Origin: Herbiconiux sp. A18JL235
GTDB taxonomy: Bacteria; Actinomycetota; Actinomycetes; Actinomycetales; Microbacteriaceae
Direction: 5' to 3'
Assembly: GCF_040939305.1 (NCBI RefSeq)
Contig: NZ_CP162511.1
Location: 2,170,001 to 2,234,000, forward strand
DNA length: 64,000 nucleotides
In this document: positions 9,668-18,787 of the stretch, piece by piece
How the letters are laid out: every line of letters begins with the position of its first letter
How positions within the stretch are numbered: position 1 is the stretch's first letter
Notes under the pieces: generated by a model
Seen by the model: only the letters and a program-made list of their open reading frames with translations
What the model was told of the DNA's origin: nothing
Database searches by the model: none
Made by a program: the position numbers and the translations under genes

Positions 9668-10927
9668 GTGAGTCGTCCGAGCCCTGCCGTCTACCGGCGC
9701 CGGCGCATCGTCGTGGGGGCCGTGCTCCTCGTGGTGGCGCTCCTCGCCACCTACCTGCCCGTCGCGCTGTTCGCGCCGGTGCCGAGCGCATCCGCCGCCC
9801 TCGTCACGCTTCCGGCGGTGTCGACCCCAGCGGTGCCGCTGCAGACACCCGCGCAGGGCACGAGCGCCATCGGCATCGCGGGGGAGGGCGACGACCCTGC
9901 CGGGCTCGAGCTGGGCTCGAGCGGCAGCACCGACTCGATCCCCATCGCGAGCATCACGAAGACCATCACCGCCCTCGTGGTGCTCGACGAGAAGCCGATC
10001 GCCGACGGCGGCCAGGGCCCCGACATCGGCATCACGCAGCAAGACGCCGACTTCCTGGCCGCCACCATCGCGGTGGGCGGCTCCTGGGCGTCGGTCTACC
10101 CGGGCCAGGTGCTGAGCGAACGCCAGGTGATCGAGATCATGATGCTCGAGTCGGCCAACAACTACAGCCTCACCCTCACCACCTGGGCGTTCGGCTCGGT
10201 CGACGCCTACCTCGCCGCCGCCACCGCGTGGCTCGCCGAGAAGGGGCTCACCGGCACGGCGGTGGTCGACACCTCGGGCCTCGACCCCGGATCGCGCAGC
10301 ACCACCCACGACCTGCTCGCGCTCGGCGCCATGGCCCTCGCCGACCCCGTGCTCGCGCCCATCGTGGCGACCGCGAGCGACACGCTGCCCGAGCTCGGCG
10401 CCGTCGACAACACCAACGACCTGCTCGGCGAGAGCGGCATCGACGGCATCAAGACCGGCACCACCGACGAGGCCGGGTTCTGCCTGCTGTTCTCGGCCGA
10501 CTACACCGTCGGCGACGAGACGCTGCAGCTCGTGGGCGTGGTGCTCGGGGCGCCGAGCGAAGACCAGCTGCACGCCTCGGTGCTCTCGCTGCTGCAGTCG
10601 GCGCAGAGCGGCTTCCAGGTGCTGCGGGTGGTCTCGGCGGGCGATGTGGTGGGGTCGTACACGACGGCCTGGGGCTCGGAGGCCGACGTGGTGGCCACCG
10701 ACGACGTCGACGCCACCGTGTGGTCGGGGGTCGAGGTGACATCGAGCACAGCGGTGGAGAACCGCGAGTCAGGCGCGGCCGGCACCGAGGTGGGCACGGC
10801 GCGCTTCGATCTCAGCGGCGTCTCCCTCGACGGCCCGGAGTTCACCGTGCCGGTCGCCCTGGCCGGCGAGCTCGAGGGCCCCGACCTCGGCTGGCGCCTG
10901 GCGAACCCGGGGCGCCTGTTCGGCTGA
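9668..10927 (+). CDS. serine-type D-Ala-D-Ala carboxypeptidase (PBP4/5-like)
   Basis: 419 residues. An N-terminal membrane anchor (residues about 13-35) puts the domain outside the cell. The penicillin-binding motifs are all present: SITK (SxxK, near residue 97), SAN (SxN, near 161) and KTGT near 262. It trims the terminal D-Ala of peptidoglycan stem peptides. The last 100 residues form a beta-rich domain of unknown role. GTG start, leaderless. Confidence 0.88.
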   Translation: MSRPSPAVYRRRRIVVGAVLLVVALLATYLPVALFAPVPSASAALVTLPAVSTPAVPLQTPAQGTSAIGIAGEGDDPAGLELGSSGSTDSIPIASITKTITALVVLDEKPIADGGQGPDIGITQQDADFLAATIAVGGSWASVYPGQVLSERQVIEIMMLESANNYSLTLTTWAFGSVDAYLAAATAWLAEKGLTGTAVVDTSGLDPGSRSTTHDLLALGAMALADPVLAPIVATASDTLPELGAVDNTNDLLGESGIDGIKTGTTDEAGFCLLFSADYTVGDETLQLVGVVLGAPSEDQLHASVLSLLQSAQSGFQVLRVVSAGDVVGSYTTAWGSEADVVATDDVDATVWSGVEVTSSTAVENRESGAAGTEVGTARFDLSGVSLDGPEFTVPVALAGELEGPDLGWRLANPGRLFG

Positions 10928-10952
10928 GCGGATGGGCGGGGCAGGTCTCCGG

Positions 10953-10968
10953 TCGCACTCCGGTGCGA
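10953..10968. terminator. possible small hairpin between convergent genes
   Basis: TCGCAC-TCCG-GTGCGA makes a six-pair stem with a four-base loop, 25 bases after the carboxypeptidase stop and 23 before the end of the SGNH gene. There is no T-tract on either side, so it is a weak candidate. Confidence 0.25.
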
Positions 10969-10991
10969 GCAGGGCTCGGGGAAGTCCCGGC

Positions 10992-11804
10992 TCAGCTCGG
11001 GGTATCGCCCGCCGACCCGGGCGCCCGGCCCGGCACCGGCCCCGGAACCGGACGCTTCGGCGCGATGCCGTCGCCGCTCGACCGGTGCGTGATGCGACGG
11101 AGCACCCAGGGCACGAGGTGCACGCGCGCCCACACCAGGTCTTCGGCGCGGGCCTGGCGCCAGCTGCGACCGGGCAAGGGCTCGGGCTCGCCGGGCTGGA
11201 GGTCGTTGTCGACGTTGAGCGCCCGCAGCACCTGACGGGCGACCTCGTGGTGGCCGAGCGCGTTCAGGTGCAGCCGGTCGTCGGCCCACATCCGCGCATC
11301 CTGGATCTCCTTCAGCCCCCATTGGTCGGCCACCACGCAGTCGTAGCGGTCGGCGATCACCCTGAGATTCTCGTTGTAGATCGCGACCTTGCCGCGGATG
11401 CCCCGGAACACGGGGGTGAAAGCGGTGTCGACGCCGGTGAAGATGACCACCGTCGCGTCGTCGCGCCGCAACCGCCTGACCGCCACCTCGAAGCGCGCCG
11501 CGATGTCGTCGGGGTCGGTGCCGGGGCGGATGACGTCATTGCCGCCCGCCGAGATGGTGATGAGGTCGGGCTGCAGGGCGAGCGCCGGCTCGATCTGCTC
11601 GTCGGCGATCTGCTGCAGCAGCCGCCCGCGGATGGCGAGGTTCGCGTACGAGAACTCGCCGTCGGCGGTGGCCGCGAGCACCTCGGCCACCCGGTCGGCC
11701 CAGCCGCGCAGCCCGCCGGGGCTCGCGGGCTCGGGGTCGCCGAGACCCTCGGTGAACGAGTCGCCCAGAGCGACGTAGCGACGCCAGGGATGCGGTTGTG
11801 ACAT
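10992..11804 (-). CDS. SGNH/GDSL-family hydrolase
   Basis: 270 residues. Block I is GDSFTEG (Ser nucleophile, near residue 15), block III is SAGGNDV near 89, and block V is DRLHLNALGH with the catalytic Asp and His near 205. A cytosolic esterase or lipase by family; no signal peptide. The C-terminal 30 residues are Pro/Gly-rich. ATG at 11804 follows GAGAGGAG at ideal spacing, so the upstream extension is not used. Confidence 0.87.
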   Translation of the reverse strand: MSQPHPWRRYVALGDSFTEGLGDPEPASPGGLRGWADRVAEVLAATADGEFSYANLAIRGRLLQQIADEQIEPALALQPDLITISAGGNDVIRPGTDPDDIAARFEVAVRRLRRDDATVVIFTGVDTAFTPVFRGIRGKVAIYNENLRVIADRYDCVVADQWGLKEIQDARMWADDRLHLNALGHHEVARQVLRALNVDNDLQPGEPEPLPGRSWRQARAEDLVWARVHLVPWVLRRITHRSSGDGIAPKRPVPGPVPGRAPGSAGDTPS

Positions 11805-11885
11805 GTATCGGACTCCTCTCGCAACCTCCTCCAGGGTAGACCTCGCGCGAGCGCCACCCGGTGCGGTGATGTCGGCGGGGAGGGG

Positions 11886-11891
11886 TATCCT
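11886..11891 (+). promoter_or_regulatory. -10 box TATCCT, leaderless start of the helicase gene
   Basis: TATCCT, eight bases, then GTG at 11900. It faces away from the divergent SGNH hydrolase gene. Confidence 0.45.
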
Positions 11892-11899
11892 CGAACATC

Positions 11900-13723
11900 G
11901 TGACAGACGCCCCGCACTACGAACCGGCACCCGGGACGAGCGCAGCTGGCCACCTCTCACCCTCCTTCCCGGCCCGCGCTCCGTGGGGTACGGCGGGCCG
12001 CCTGCGGGCCTGGCAGGAGGAGGCGCTCACTGCCTACTTCGCGAAGGAACCGCGCGACTTCCTCGCCGCCGCGACCCCCGGCGCCGGCAAGACCACCTTC
12101 GCCCTGCGCCTGGCCTCAGAGCTGCTGCACCGCCGCACCGTCGACCGGGTGATCGTCGTCGCCCCGACCGAGCACCTCAAGCGGCAGTGGGCCGACGCCG
12201 CCGACCGCGCCGGGGTGCGGCTCAATCCCGGCTTCAAGAACAGCGAGTCGCGCTTCGGCCGGCACTACCACGGCGTGGCGCTCACCTACGCGCAGGTGGC
12301 TGCACGGCCCGCCCTGCACCGCGAGCTGACTCAGGGGGCGAGCACCCTCGTCATCCTCGACGAGGTGCACCACGGTGGAGACGCGCTGAGCTGGGGCGAT
12401 GCGGTGCGCGAGGCGTTCGAGCCCGCGACCCGGAGGCTCGCCCTCACCGGCACGCCCTTCCGCTCCGACACCTCGCCCATTCCGTTCGTGGAATATCTCC
12501 CCGATGAGCACGGCATCCGCACCTCACGGAGCGACTACAGCTACGGCTACGGCCGCGCCCTCAAAGACGGGGTCGTGCGCCCCGTGCTCTTCATGGTCTA
12601 CGCCGGGCACATGCGGTGGCGCACCAAGGTGGGTGACGAGATGGAGGCGAGGCTCGGCGAGGGCAACACCAAAGACATCACCTCGCAGGCGTGGCGCACC
12701 GCTCTCGACCCGGCCGGCGACTGGATTCCCCAGGTGCTCGGCGCCGCCGACAAGCGCCTCAGCGAAGTGCGGCAGTCGATTCCGGATGCGGGCGGCCTGG
12801 TGATCGCCACCGACCAGACCGTCGCGCGCGCCTATGCGACCATCCTGGAGTCGATCACCGGGGAACGGGTGACGGTCGTGCTCTCCGACGAGAAGGAGGC
12901 CTCCGACCGCATCCAGCAGTTCTCCGAGGGGAGCTCGCGCTGGATGGTCGCCGTGCGCATGGTGTCGGAAGGCGTCGACGTGCCTCGCCTCGCCGTCGGC
13001 GTGTACGCCACGAGCGCCTCGACCCCCCTGTTCTTCGCGCAGGCGATCGGCCGCTTCGTGCGGGCCCGACGTCGTGGGGAGACTGCATCCGTCTTCCTGC
13101 CCAACGTGCCGGCGCTGATGGCGCTGGCCGAGAAGCTCGAGCTCGAGCGCGACCACGCGCTCGACAAGCGCGACGACGGCTCGAACCCCGAGGGCGACTT
13201 CTACAACCCCGAAGACGCCATGATCGCCGCTGCCAACCGCGAGGAGCGCGCCTCGGAGGGCCTCACCGAGGAGTTCTCGTTCGTGGCCATCGGCTCGGAG
13301 GCGACCTTCGACCGCGTGGTCTACGACGGGGGCGAGTTCGGCTTCCAGGCCGTGGTGGGCAGCGAAGAAGAGCTCGACTTCCTCGGCCTCCCCGGGCTGC
13401 TGGAGCCCGACCAGGTGAAAGACCTTCTGCAGCACCGCCAGGCCAGACAGCAGAAGCACCAGGCTAAGAACGGGATGCCGAAGACCGACACCCCCGACCA
13501 GGGCGGGGTGCCGGCACCGCTCTATCGCACCCTGAAGGAGCAACGCACCCTGCTCAACTCGCTCGTGGGCATCTGGTCGAAGCAATCGAACGAGCCGCAC
13601 GGGCTCATCCACGCCGAACTGCGTCGCATCTGCGGCGGCCCCGCGGTCGCGCAGGCGAGCGTGACGCAGCTCCAGTCGCGCATCGTGACGGTGCGCAAGT
13701 GGATGGGCGCCGCCGGGCGCTGA
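11900..13723 (+). CDS. SF2 DEAD/DEAH-box helicase
   Basis: 607 residues. Walker A TPGAGKT is near residue 58, Walker B LDEVHH near 153, SAT-equivalent LTGTPFRSDT near 182. The C-terminal helicase lobe has VSEGVDVPRL and the arginine-finger region QAIGRFVRARR. The tail after residue 440 is unlike known helicase partners and may be an oligomerisation or substrate domain. This architecture is widespread in actinobacteria as a housekeeping gene; the substrate is unknown. GC content is like that of the neighbours, so I do not count it as defence-related. Confidence 0.85.
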   Translation: MTDAPHYEPAPGTSAAGHLSPSFPARAPWGTAGRLRAWQEEALTAYFAKEPRDFLAAATPGAGKTTFALRLASELLHRRTVDRVIVVAPTEHLKRQWADAADRAGVRLNPGFKNSESRFGRHYHGVALTYAQVAARPALHRELTQGASTLVILDEVHHGGDALSWGDAVREAFEPATRRLALTGTPFRSDTSPIPFVEYLPDEHGIRTSRSDYSYGYGRALKDGVVRPVLFMVYAGHMRWRTKVGDEMEARLGEGNTKDITSQAWRTALDPAGDWIPQVLGAADKRLSEVRQSIPDAGGLVIATDQTVARAYATILESITGERVTVVLSDEKEASDRIQQFSEGSSRWMVAVRMVSEGVDVPRLAVGVYATSASTPLFFAQAIGRFVRARRRGETASVFLPNVPALMALAEKLELERDHALDKRDDGSNPEGDFYNPEDAMIAAANREERASEGLTEEFSFVAIGSEATFDRVVYDGGEFGFQAVVGSEEELDFLGLPGLLEPDQVKDLLQHRQARQQKHQAKNGMPKTDTPDQGGVPAPLYRTLKEQRTLLNSLVGIWSKQSNEPHGLIHAELRRICGGPAVAQASVTQLQSRIVTVRKWMGAAGR

Positions 13724-13784
13724 CCCGCGAAGGCGGGGTAGGGCGCGCGGTCGTGGAGCCCCCGTGGCGTGCCACTATGGCTCA

Positions 13785-15257
13785 ATGACGACAGAGACCG
13801 CCCCGCCCGACTCTCCCACGAAGAGGGAGCGCACCTTCTTCGGGCAGCCGTTCTCCCTCGTCCACGTCTTCGGCGTCGAGATGTGGGAGCGCTTCTCCTT
13901 CTACGGGATGCAGGGCATCCTCATCTATTACATGTACTACACCGCCGCGGAGGGCGGTCTGGGCATCCCTCAGCCGGTCGCCCTGGGCATCATCGGCGCA
14001 TACGGCGGCTCGGTCTATCTGGCCACGATCCTCGGGGCGTGGATCGCCGACCGCCTGCTCGGCGCCGAGCGCACTCTCTTCTTCAGCGCCATCGTGGTGA
14101 TGGCCGGGCACATCGCCCTGTCGTTGCTGCCCGGTCTCCTCGGACTCGGCGTCGGCCTCGTGCTGATCGCACTGGGGTCGGGCGGCGTGAAGGCGAACGC
14201 CACCTCGGTCGTCGGCACGCTCTACCGCGAAGACGACCCGAGGCGCGACGCCGGATTCTCGCTGTTCTATCTCGGCATCAACCTGGGAGCCTTCCTCGGC
14301 CCGCTGCTCACCGGCCTGCTGCAGTCGGTGGCCGGCTTCCACTGGGGCTTCGGCCTGGCCGCTGTGGGCATGGCGGTCGGCCTCACCCAGTACGCCTTCG
14401 GACGGCGCAGTCTTCCCGCAGAGGCGAAGGCGGTGCCGAACCCGCTTCCGGCGGCACGTCGTCTCCCCATGGCCGGAATCGTCGTCGGTGCCGTCGCCCT
14501 GATCGTGGTCGCCGTGCTGGTAGGGGTCTTGACCCCCGACAACCTCGCCAACGCCGTGGCCATCATCACCCTCCTGGCGGCCATCGCACTGTTCGCGGTC
14601 ATCCTCACCAGCAAGAAGATCACCGCAGTCGAGCGCAAACGGGTGTTCTCCTTCATCCCGATGTTCATCACCTCGGTGGCCTTCTGGTCGCTCTACCAGC
14701 AGCAGTTCACCGTGCTGCCGATCTACGCCGCCGACAGGCTGAACCTCGACCTGTTCGGCTGGCAGATGCCGGAACCCTGGGTGCAGTCGATCAACCCGGT
14801 CTTCATCATCGTGCTGTCAGGGGTGTTCGCCGCCATCTGGACGAAGTGGGGTGCCAAGCAGCCCGCCACCCCGTACAAGTTCGCCGCCGCGGTCATCGTG
14901 ATGGGCATCGCGTTCTTGCTCTTCATCCCGTTCTCGGGCACCGGTGCGCACGGTACCCCGCTGATCGCGGTGGTGGGCATCCTCCTCGTCTTCACCATCG
15001 CCGAGCTGCTGCTGTCGCCCGTCGGGCTGTCGCTGTCGACCAAGCTCGCGCCGAAAGTGTTCGAGACACAGATGGTGGCGCTGTTCTTCCTCTCGATCGC
15101 TCTCGGCAGCGCGATGGCGGGCATCCTCGCAACGTTCTACGACGAGACGAACGAGCCGCCCTACTTCGGCATCTCGGGGGCGGTCGCCATCGCGATCGGT
15201 GTCGTGCTCATCCTCGTGACCCCGTGGGTGCGCAAGCTGATGCAGGGCGTGCGGTAA
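13785..15257 (+). CDS. POT/PTR-family peptide MFS transporter
   Basis: 490 residues, about 14 membrane segments. The N-terminal EMWERFSFYGMQGIL segment is the ExxERFxYY proton-coupling motif of proton-dependent oligopeptide transporters. A second POT signature is seen in FYLGINLGAFLGPLL. It imports di- and tripeptides. ATG 13785 is preferred to the upstream ATG 13764 because the protein then begins with the usual short cytosolic lead. Stop is one base from the convergent reductase stop. Confidence 0.9.
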   Translation: MTTETAPPDSPTKRERTFFGQPFSLVHVFGVEMWERFSFYGMQGILIYYMYYTAAEGGLGIPQPVALGIIGAYGGSVYLATILGAWIADRLLGAERTLFFSAIVVMAGHIALSLLPGLLGLGVGLVLIALGSGGVKANATSVVGTLYREDDPRRDAGFSLFYLGINLGAFLGPLLTGLLQSVAGFHWGFGLAAVGMAVGLTQYAFGRRSLPAEAKAVPNPLPAARRLPMAGIVVGAVALIVVAVLVGVLTPDNLANAVAIITLLAAIALFAVILTSKKITAVERKRVFSFIPMFITSVAFWSLYQQQFTVLPIYAADRLNLDLFGWQMPEPWVQSINPVFIIVLSGVFAAIWTKWGAKQPATPYKFAAAVIVMGIAFLLFIPFSGTGAHGTPLIAVVGILLVFTIAELLLSPVGLSLSTKLAPKVFETQMVALFFLSIALGSAMAGILATFYDETNEPPYFGISGAVAIAIGVVLILVTPWVRKLMQGVR

Positions 15258-15258
15258 C

Positions 15259-15972
15259 TCAGGCACCGCCGAAGCGCTCGGTGCGGATGGTCGTGGGGTC
15301 CACCCCCGCGGCCACCAGGGCGTCGGAGGCGAGCTCGACGAAGCGGGTGGGGCCGCAGATGTAGGTGGATGCGTTCTGGTCGCCCTGCGCCCAGTCCGTG
15401 ACGCGGCGCGCATCGAGCCTGACGATCGTGCCCTGCCACCCCTCGGGCGCGTGTCTGGTGTACTGGATGGTCACCTCGGCACCGGCCTCACTCGTGAGCG
15501 CGTCGAGCTCATCGGCGAAGTAGACGTACTCGGGCGAGCGCACCGAGTAGAGCAGCTTCACCGCGGCCGTGTTGCCCGAGCGGATGTGCGTGCGGAGGAT
15601 CGACACCAGGGGAGCGATGCCGGAGCCCCCGCCGATGAGCCGGATCGGCTCGGTCTGCTCGGGGCGCCAGACGAACCAGCCGCCGAGCGGACCGATCACC
15701 TCGAGCTGGTCACCGACGGAGATGCCCCGCACGAGGTACGGGGAGACCTCGCCGTCGGGCATGAGCTCGACGCTCACGGCGGCCAGCTCGTCGCCGGCGG
15801 CGGAGGAGAGCGAGTAGGAGCGCGCCGCCTGATAGCCGTCGGGGGCGGTGAGCCTGACGTCGATGTGCTGACCGGCCAGCGCACCCTTCCAGCCGGGGAT
15901 GCGCAGCATCAGGGTGCGAGCGGTCGGAGTCTCTTCACGGATGCCGACGACGTCGGCCACAGCCCATTCCAC
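15259..15972 (-). CDS. FNR-like FAD/NAD(P)H oxidoreductase
   Basis: 237 residues. The FAD motif RSYSLSSA is near residue 51, the NAD(P)H-binding GGGSGIAPLVSILR near 112, and the C-terminal YICGPTRFVE near 206. There is no 2Fe-2S ferredoxin domain, so it must pass electrons directly or through a partner. GTG start one base after the stop of the molybdenum enzyme gene, so the two form an operon and the reductase most likely serves that enzyme. Confidence 0.88.
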   Translation of the reverse strand: MEWAVADVVGIREETPTARTLMLRIPGWKGALAGQHIDVRLTAPDGYQAARSYSLSSAAGDELAAVSVELMPDGEVSPYLVRGISVGDQLEVIGPLGGWFVWRPEQTEPIRLIGGGSGIAPLVSILRTHIRSGNTAAVKLLYSVRSPEYVYFADELDALTSEAGAEVTIQYTRHAPEGWQGTIVRLDARRVTDWAQGDQNASTYICGPTRFVELASDALVAAGVDPTTIRTERFGGA

Positions 15973-15973
15973 G

Positions 15974-16576
15974 CTACGAATCGTAGTAGTAGCGCTCTTC
16001 CTTCCACGGGTCGCCGTAGGCGTGGTAGCCGTTGACCTCCCAGAAGCCGAGCTCCTCGCTGTCGTGGAGACTGAGACCCTTCACCCACTTCGCGCTCTTC
16101 CAGAAGTACAGGTGCGGCACGAGCAGGCGCGCGGGGCCTCCGTGCTCGGGGTCGAGCGGCTCGCCGTCGTACTCGAACGCGACCCAGGCCTTGCCGCCCA
16201 GCAGGTCTTCGAGGGGGACGTTCGTGGTGTAGCCGCCGAAGGAGTGCGCCATGGTGTAGCCGGCGCTCGTCTCGATTCCCTCGAACAGCGTGTCGAGCGA
16301 CACCCCGCGCCAGTCGGTGTCGAACTTCGACCACCGGGTGACGCAGTGGATGTCGGTGTGCACGTCTTCGACGGGGAGGGCACGGAATTCGTCCCAGCTC
16401 CAGCGGGTGACGTCGCCCGTCTCGGTGGTGATGGAGAACGCCCACTCGCCGTCGTGGATGTTCGGGGTGGGCCCGGCGGAGAGCACCGGGAAGTCTTTCG
16501 TCTCGTACTGCCCGGGGGGCAGCTTCGGATCGGCCTCGCGGTGCTTGCCGAAGAAACCCGTTGTGACGATTCCCAT
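15974..16576 (-). CDS. sulfite-oxidase-like molybdopterin oxidoreductase
   Basis: 200 residues, a single Mo-cofactor domain of the SUOX/MsrP fold without heme or dimerisation domains. The Mo-ligand Cys is in the segment TDIHCVTRWSKFDTDWRG near residue 78. No twin-arginine signal is seen, so it is probably cytosolic, unlike MsrP. The substrate is unknown; reduction or oxidation of S- or N-oxides is typical of the fold. Ribosome binding site AAGGAGAG. First gene of a two-gene operon with the FNR-like reductase. Confidence 0.87.
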   Translation of the reverse strand: MGIVTTGFFGKHREADPKLPPGQYETKDFPVLSAGPTPNIHDGEWAFSITTETGDVTRWSWDEFRALPVEDVHTDIHCVTRWSKFDTDWRGVSLDTLFEGIETSAGYTMAHSFGGYTTNVPLEDLLGGKAWVAFEYDGEPLDPEHGGPARLLVPHLYFWKSAKWVKGLSLHDSEELGFWEVNGYHAYGDPWKEERYYYDS

Positions 16577-16615
16577 AGTGCTCTCCTTCCGGACCGTGGC
16601 CCCAGCTTAGAGCGA

Positions 16616-17116
16616 TCAGGCCGTCGGCTGGCCCGACAGGTCGTGGATGAGTGCCTGCTCGTCCTCAGCGCTCAGCGAGGTCTTGATGACCGTGCCGTTG
16701 TACGGCGCCAGCGCCGCCGCGAACTTGTCTTCGGTGAGCTTGGTCGTGTAGACGACGACCGCCGACTTGCCGGCCGAGACGGCGTCTTTGACCTGGGCGC
16801 GGAACTCGGAGTTGAGGCCCGTCTTGTCGATGCCTGCGAACAGCGCACCGAACAGGCCGCCGAAGACGAGACCGACGAAGGGGATGAAGAAGAGGATGCC
16901 GATGAGCGTTCCGAAGAGCGCTCCGCCCGCGGCCCCCAGGCCGATGTTGCCGACGGCGCCGGGGTTCTTCACGTGGGTCTTGCCGTCGTGGTCGACGGTG
17001 ACGAGGGCGAGGCCCGCGAGCTGCACGATGAGGTCGCCCTGCAGTTCCTGCACCTTCTCGTAGGCGCCTTCCGCCTGCTCCTCGGTGTCGAACGCGATGA
17101 CGATGAGATCTGCCAT
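16616..17116 (-). CDS. DUF1269-family membrane-associated protein
   Basis: 166 residues. An N-terminal ferredoxin-like domain (DLIVIAFDTEEQAEGAYEKV) is followed by a Gly-rich hydrophobic hairpin at about 78-106 and an alpha/beta C-terminal part. Proteins of this family occur widely in actinobacteria; their role is unknown. Ribosome binding site GAAAGGA before ATG 17116. It lies downstream of the tRNA-Leu terminator. Confidence 0.8.
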   Translation of the reverse strand: MADLIVIAFDTEEQAEGAYEKVQELQGDLIVQLAGLALVTVDHDGKTHVKNPGAVGNIGLGAAGGALFGTLIGILFFIPFVGLVFGGLFGALFAGIDKTGLNSEFRAQVKDAVSAGKSAVVVYTTKLTEDKFAAALAPYNGTVIKTSLSAEDEQALIHDLSGQPTA

Positions 17117-17164
17117 GGATCAGTCCTTTCAAGGGTATGAGCCACAGCGTAGGGGAAACGGGTC

Positions 17165-17201
17165 AACGAAAAGAAGACCCGGCGTCACGCCGGGTCTTCT
17201 T
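17165..17201 (-). terminator. intrinsic terminator of tRNA-Leu
   Basis: A perfect 14-pair stem with loop of three (arms 17171-17184 and 17188-17201, core GACCCGGCG). On the minus strand it is followed by TTTTCG, a T-tract, 23 bases beyond the tRNA end. Confidence 0.85.
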
Positions 17202-17223
17202 GTCTTCACTGTCTCAACCAGTG

Positions 17224-17308
17224 TGTCCGAGGGGGGACTTGAACCCCCACGCCCTATACGGGCACTAGCACCTCAAGCTAGCGCGTCTGCCATTTCCGCC
17301 ACCCGGAC
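17224..17308 (-). tRNA. tRNA-Leu (anticodon GAG)
   Basis: The minus strand folds as a class II tRNA: acceptor GTCCGGG/CTCGGAC with discriminator A at 17224, anticodon arm CTAGC-TTGAGGT-GCTAG giving anticodon GAG, a variable arm of TGCCCGTATAGGGCG type, and T arm GGGGGTTCAAGTCCCCC. The 3' CCA is not encoded. It reads CUC and CUU, the main Leu codons in this GC-rich genome. Confidence 0.95.
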
Positions 17309-17349
17309 GGGTGTCTGTCGTTTTCGGATCTCTCCGGCGACAAGGAAAG

Positions 17350-17376
17350 ACTGTAGCACGGATGCGGGGCGTCGAA
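17350..17376 (-). promoter_or_regulatory. putative promoter of tRNA-Leu
   Basis: On the minus strand TTCGAC (17371-17376) and TACAGT (17350-17355) are separated by 15 bases, about 40 bases upstream of the mature tRNA. The spacing is short for a sigma-70-type promoter, so this is tentative. Confidence 0.4.
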
Positions 17377-17402
17377 ATCCACCCCCTCGCACGACCGCCC
17401 GG

Positions 17403-17408
17403 TAGCGT
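17403..17408 (+). promoter_or_regulatory. -10 box TAGCGT, leaderless start of the M20 peptidase gene
   Basis: TAGCGT, six bases, ATG at 17415. Confidence 0.5.
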
Positions 17409-17414
17409 GAGGGC

Positions 17415-18728
17415 ATGACGTCAACGCCTCCGCTCGACGAGCTCGATCTCACCACCCGCATCGCCCGCGACCTCATCAGGTTCGACACCTCCAACTACGG
17501 CGAGGGCCGGTCGAACGGCGAGACGGAGGCCGCGGAGTACCTGGCCTCGCACCTCGAGCGGCTCGGCCTCCGGGTGACCGCGGTCGACGCCGCGCCGAGG
17601 CGCACCAGCATCGTGACTCGGGTCGAGGGCCGCGACCGCTCGAAGCCCGCGCTCGTCGTGCACGGGCACACCGACGTCGTGCCCGCCATCGCCGACGACT
17701 GGTCGGTCGACCCGTTCGGGGGTGTGGTCAAAGACGGGATGCTGTGGGGCCGCGGTGCCGTCGACATGAAGAACATGGACGCGATGATCGTCGCCGCCCT
17801 CGACCGCATCCTCGGCTCGGGCAGGCAACCCGAGCGCGACCTCGTCGTCGCCTTCTTCTCCGACGAGGAGAACGGGGGAGTGTTCGGTTCCCACCACCTC
17901 GTGCACCACCGTCCCGAGCTCTTCGCCGGGGCCACCGAGGCCATCAGCGAGGTCGGCGGTTACTCCATCGACCTCGACGGCAAGCGCGCCTACCTCGTGC
18001 AGACCGGCGAGAAGGCCCTGATCTGGATGAAGCTCGTCGCTCGGGGCACGGCGGGGCACGGCTCGCAGATCAACCGGGAGAACGCGGTCACGCGACTCGC
18101 CAGAGCGGTGGCGGCGATCGGCAGCCGGGAGTGGCCGCTGCACCTCACGGCGACCACCCGCCAGCTGCTCGACCGGGTCGCCGGCATCCTCGGCAAAGAC
18201 CCCCAGGTGCTGAGCCCCGACGAGCTCGCCATCGCCACCGGAACGGCCTCACGCTTCATCTCGGCGACGCTGCGCACCACAGCCAACCCCACCGGACTCA
18301 CCGCGGGCTACAAGCACAACGTCATACCCGACCGCGCCGAGGCGATGATCGACGTGCGCGTGCTCCCGGGCGAGGAGGCGGCGGTGATGGCCGAGATCCG
18401 CGAGATCGTCGGGCCCGACATCGAGATCGTCGTGTCGCACGAAGACATCGGCCTCGAGACCACCTTCGACGGCGAGCTCGTCGACACCATGGTCGCCTGC
18501 CTGCAGGAGCGCGACCCGGGCGCCGAGGTGCTGCCCTACCTGCTCTCGGGCGGCACCGACAACAAGGCGCTCAGTCTTCTCGGCATCCGCGGGTTCGGTT
18601 TCGCCCCGCTCCAGCTGCCGCCCACGCTCGACTTCCCGGCGATGTTCCACGGTGTCGACGAGCGCGTGCCGATCGACGCGCTAGGGTTTGGCACGGACGT
18701 TCTCACCGAACTCCTGCTCCGGTACTGA
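17415..18728 (+). CDS. M20-family metallopeptidase (ArgE/DapE/ACY1-like)
   Basis: 437 residues, full length for the family. The first metal ligand is in HGHTDVVPA near residue 79, the bridging Asp in [13 protein letters not shown] near 114, the catalytic Glu pair in [11 protein letters not shown] near 152. An inserted dimerisation lid follows (about 195-320). It hydrolyses an amide bond in a small peptide or acylated amino acid; the substrate cannot be fixed. The upstream tRNA is divergent. uppP follows after 59 bases. Confidence 0.9.
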   Translation: MTSTPPLDELDLTTRIARDLIRFDTSNYGEGRSNGETEAAEYLASHLERLGLRVTAVDAAPRRTSIVTRVEGRDRSKPALVVHGHTDVVPAIADDWSVDPFGGVVKDGMLWGRGAVDMKNMDAMIVAALDRILGSGRQPERDLVVAFFSDEENGGVFGSHHLVHHRPELFAGATEAISEVGGYSIDLDGKRAYLVQTGEKALIWMKLVARGTAGHGSQINRENAVTRLARAVAAIGSREWPLHLTATTRQLLDRVAGILGKDPQVLSPDELAIATGTASRFISATLRTTANPTGLTAGYKHNVIPDRAEAMIDVRVLPGEEAAVMAEIREIVGPDIEIVVSHEDIGLETTFDGELVDTMVACLQERDPGAEVLPYLLSGGTDNKALSLLGIRGFGFAPLQLPPTLDFPAMFHGVDERVPIDALGFGTDVLTELLLRY

Positions 18729-18787
18729 CCGGCCCCACCCCATCCCACTCCCGCTGCGTCGCGGACCACCCACCTGCAAAGGGAGCC

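Noticed and set aside
11900..13723. DEAH helicase as a defence gene
   Set aside because: Composition and leaderless start are those of the core genome, and the neighbours are housekeeping genes.
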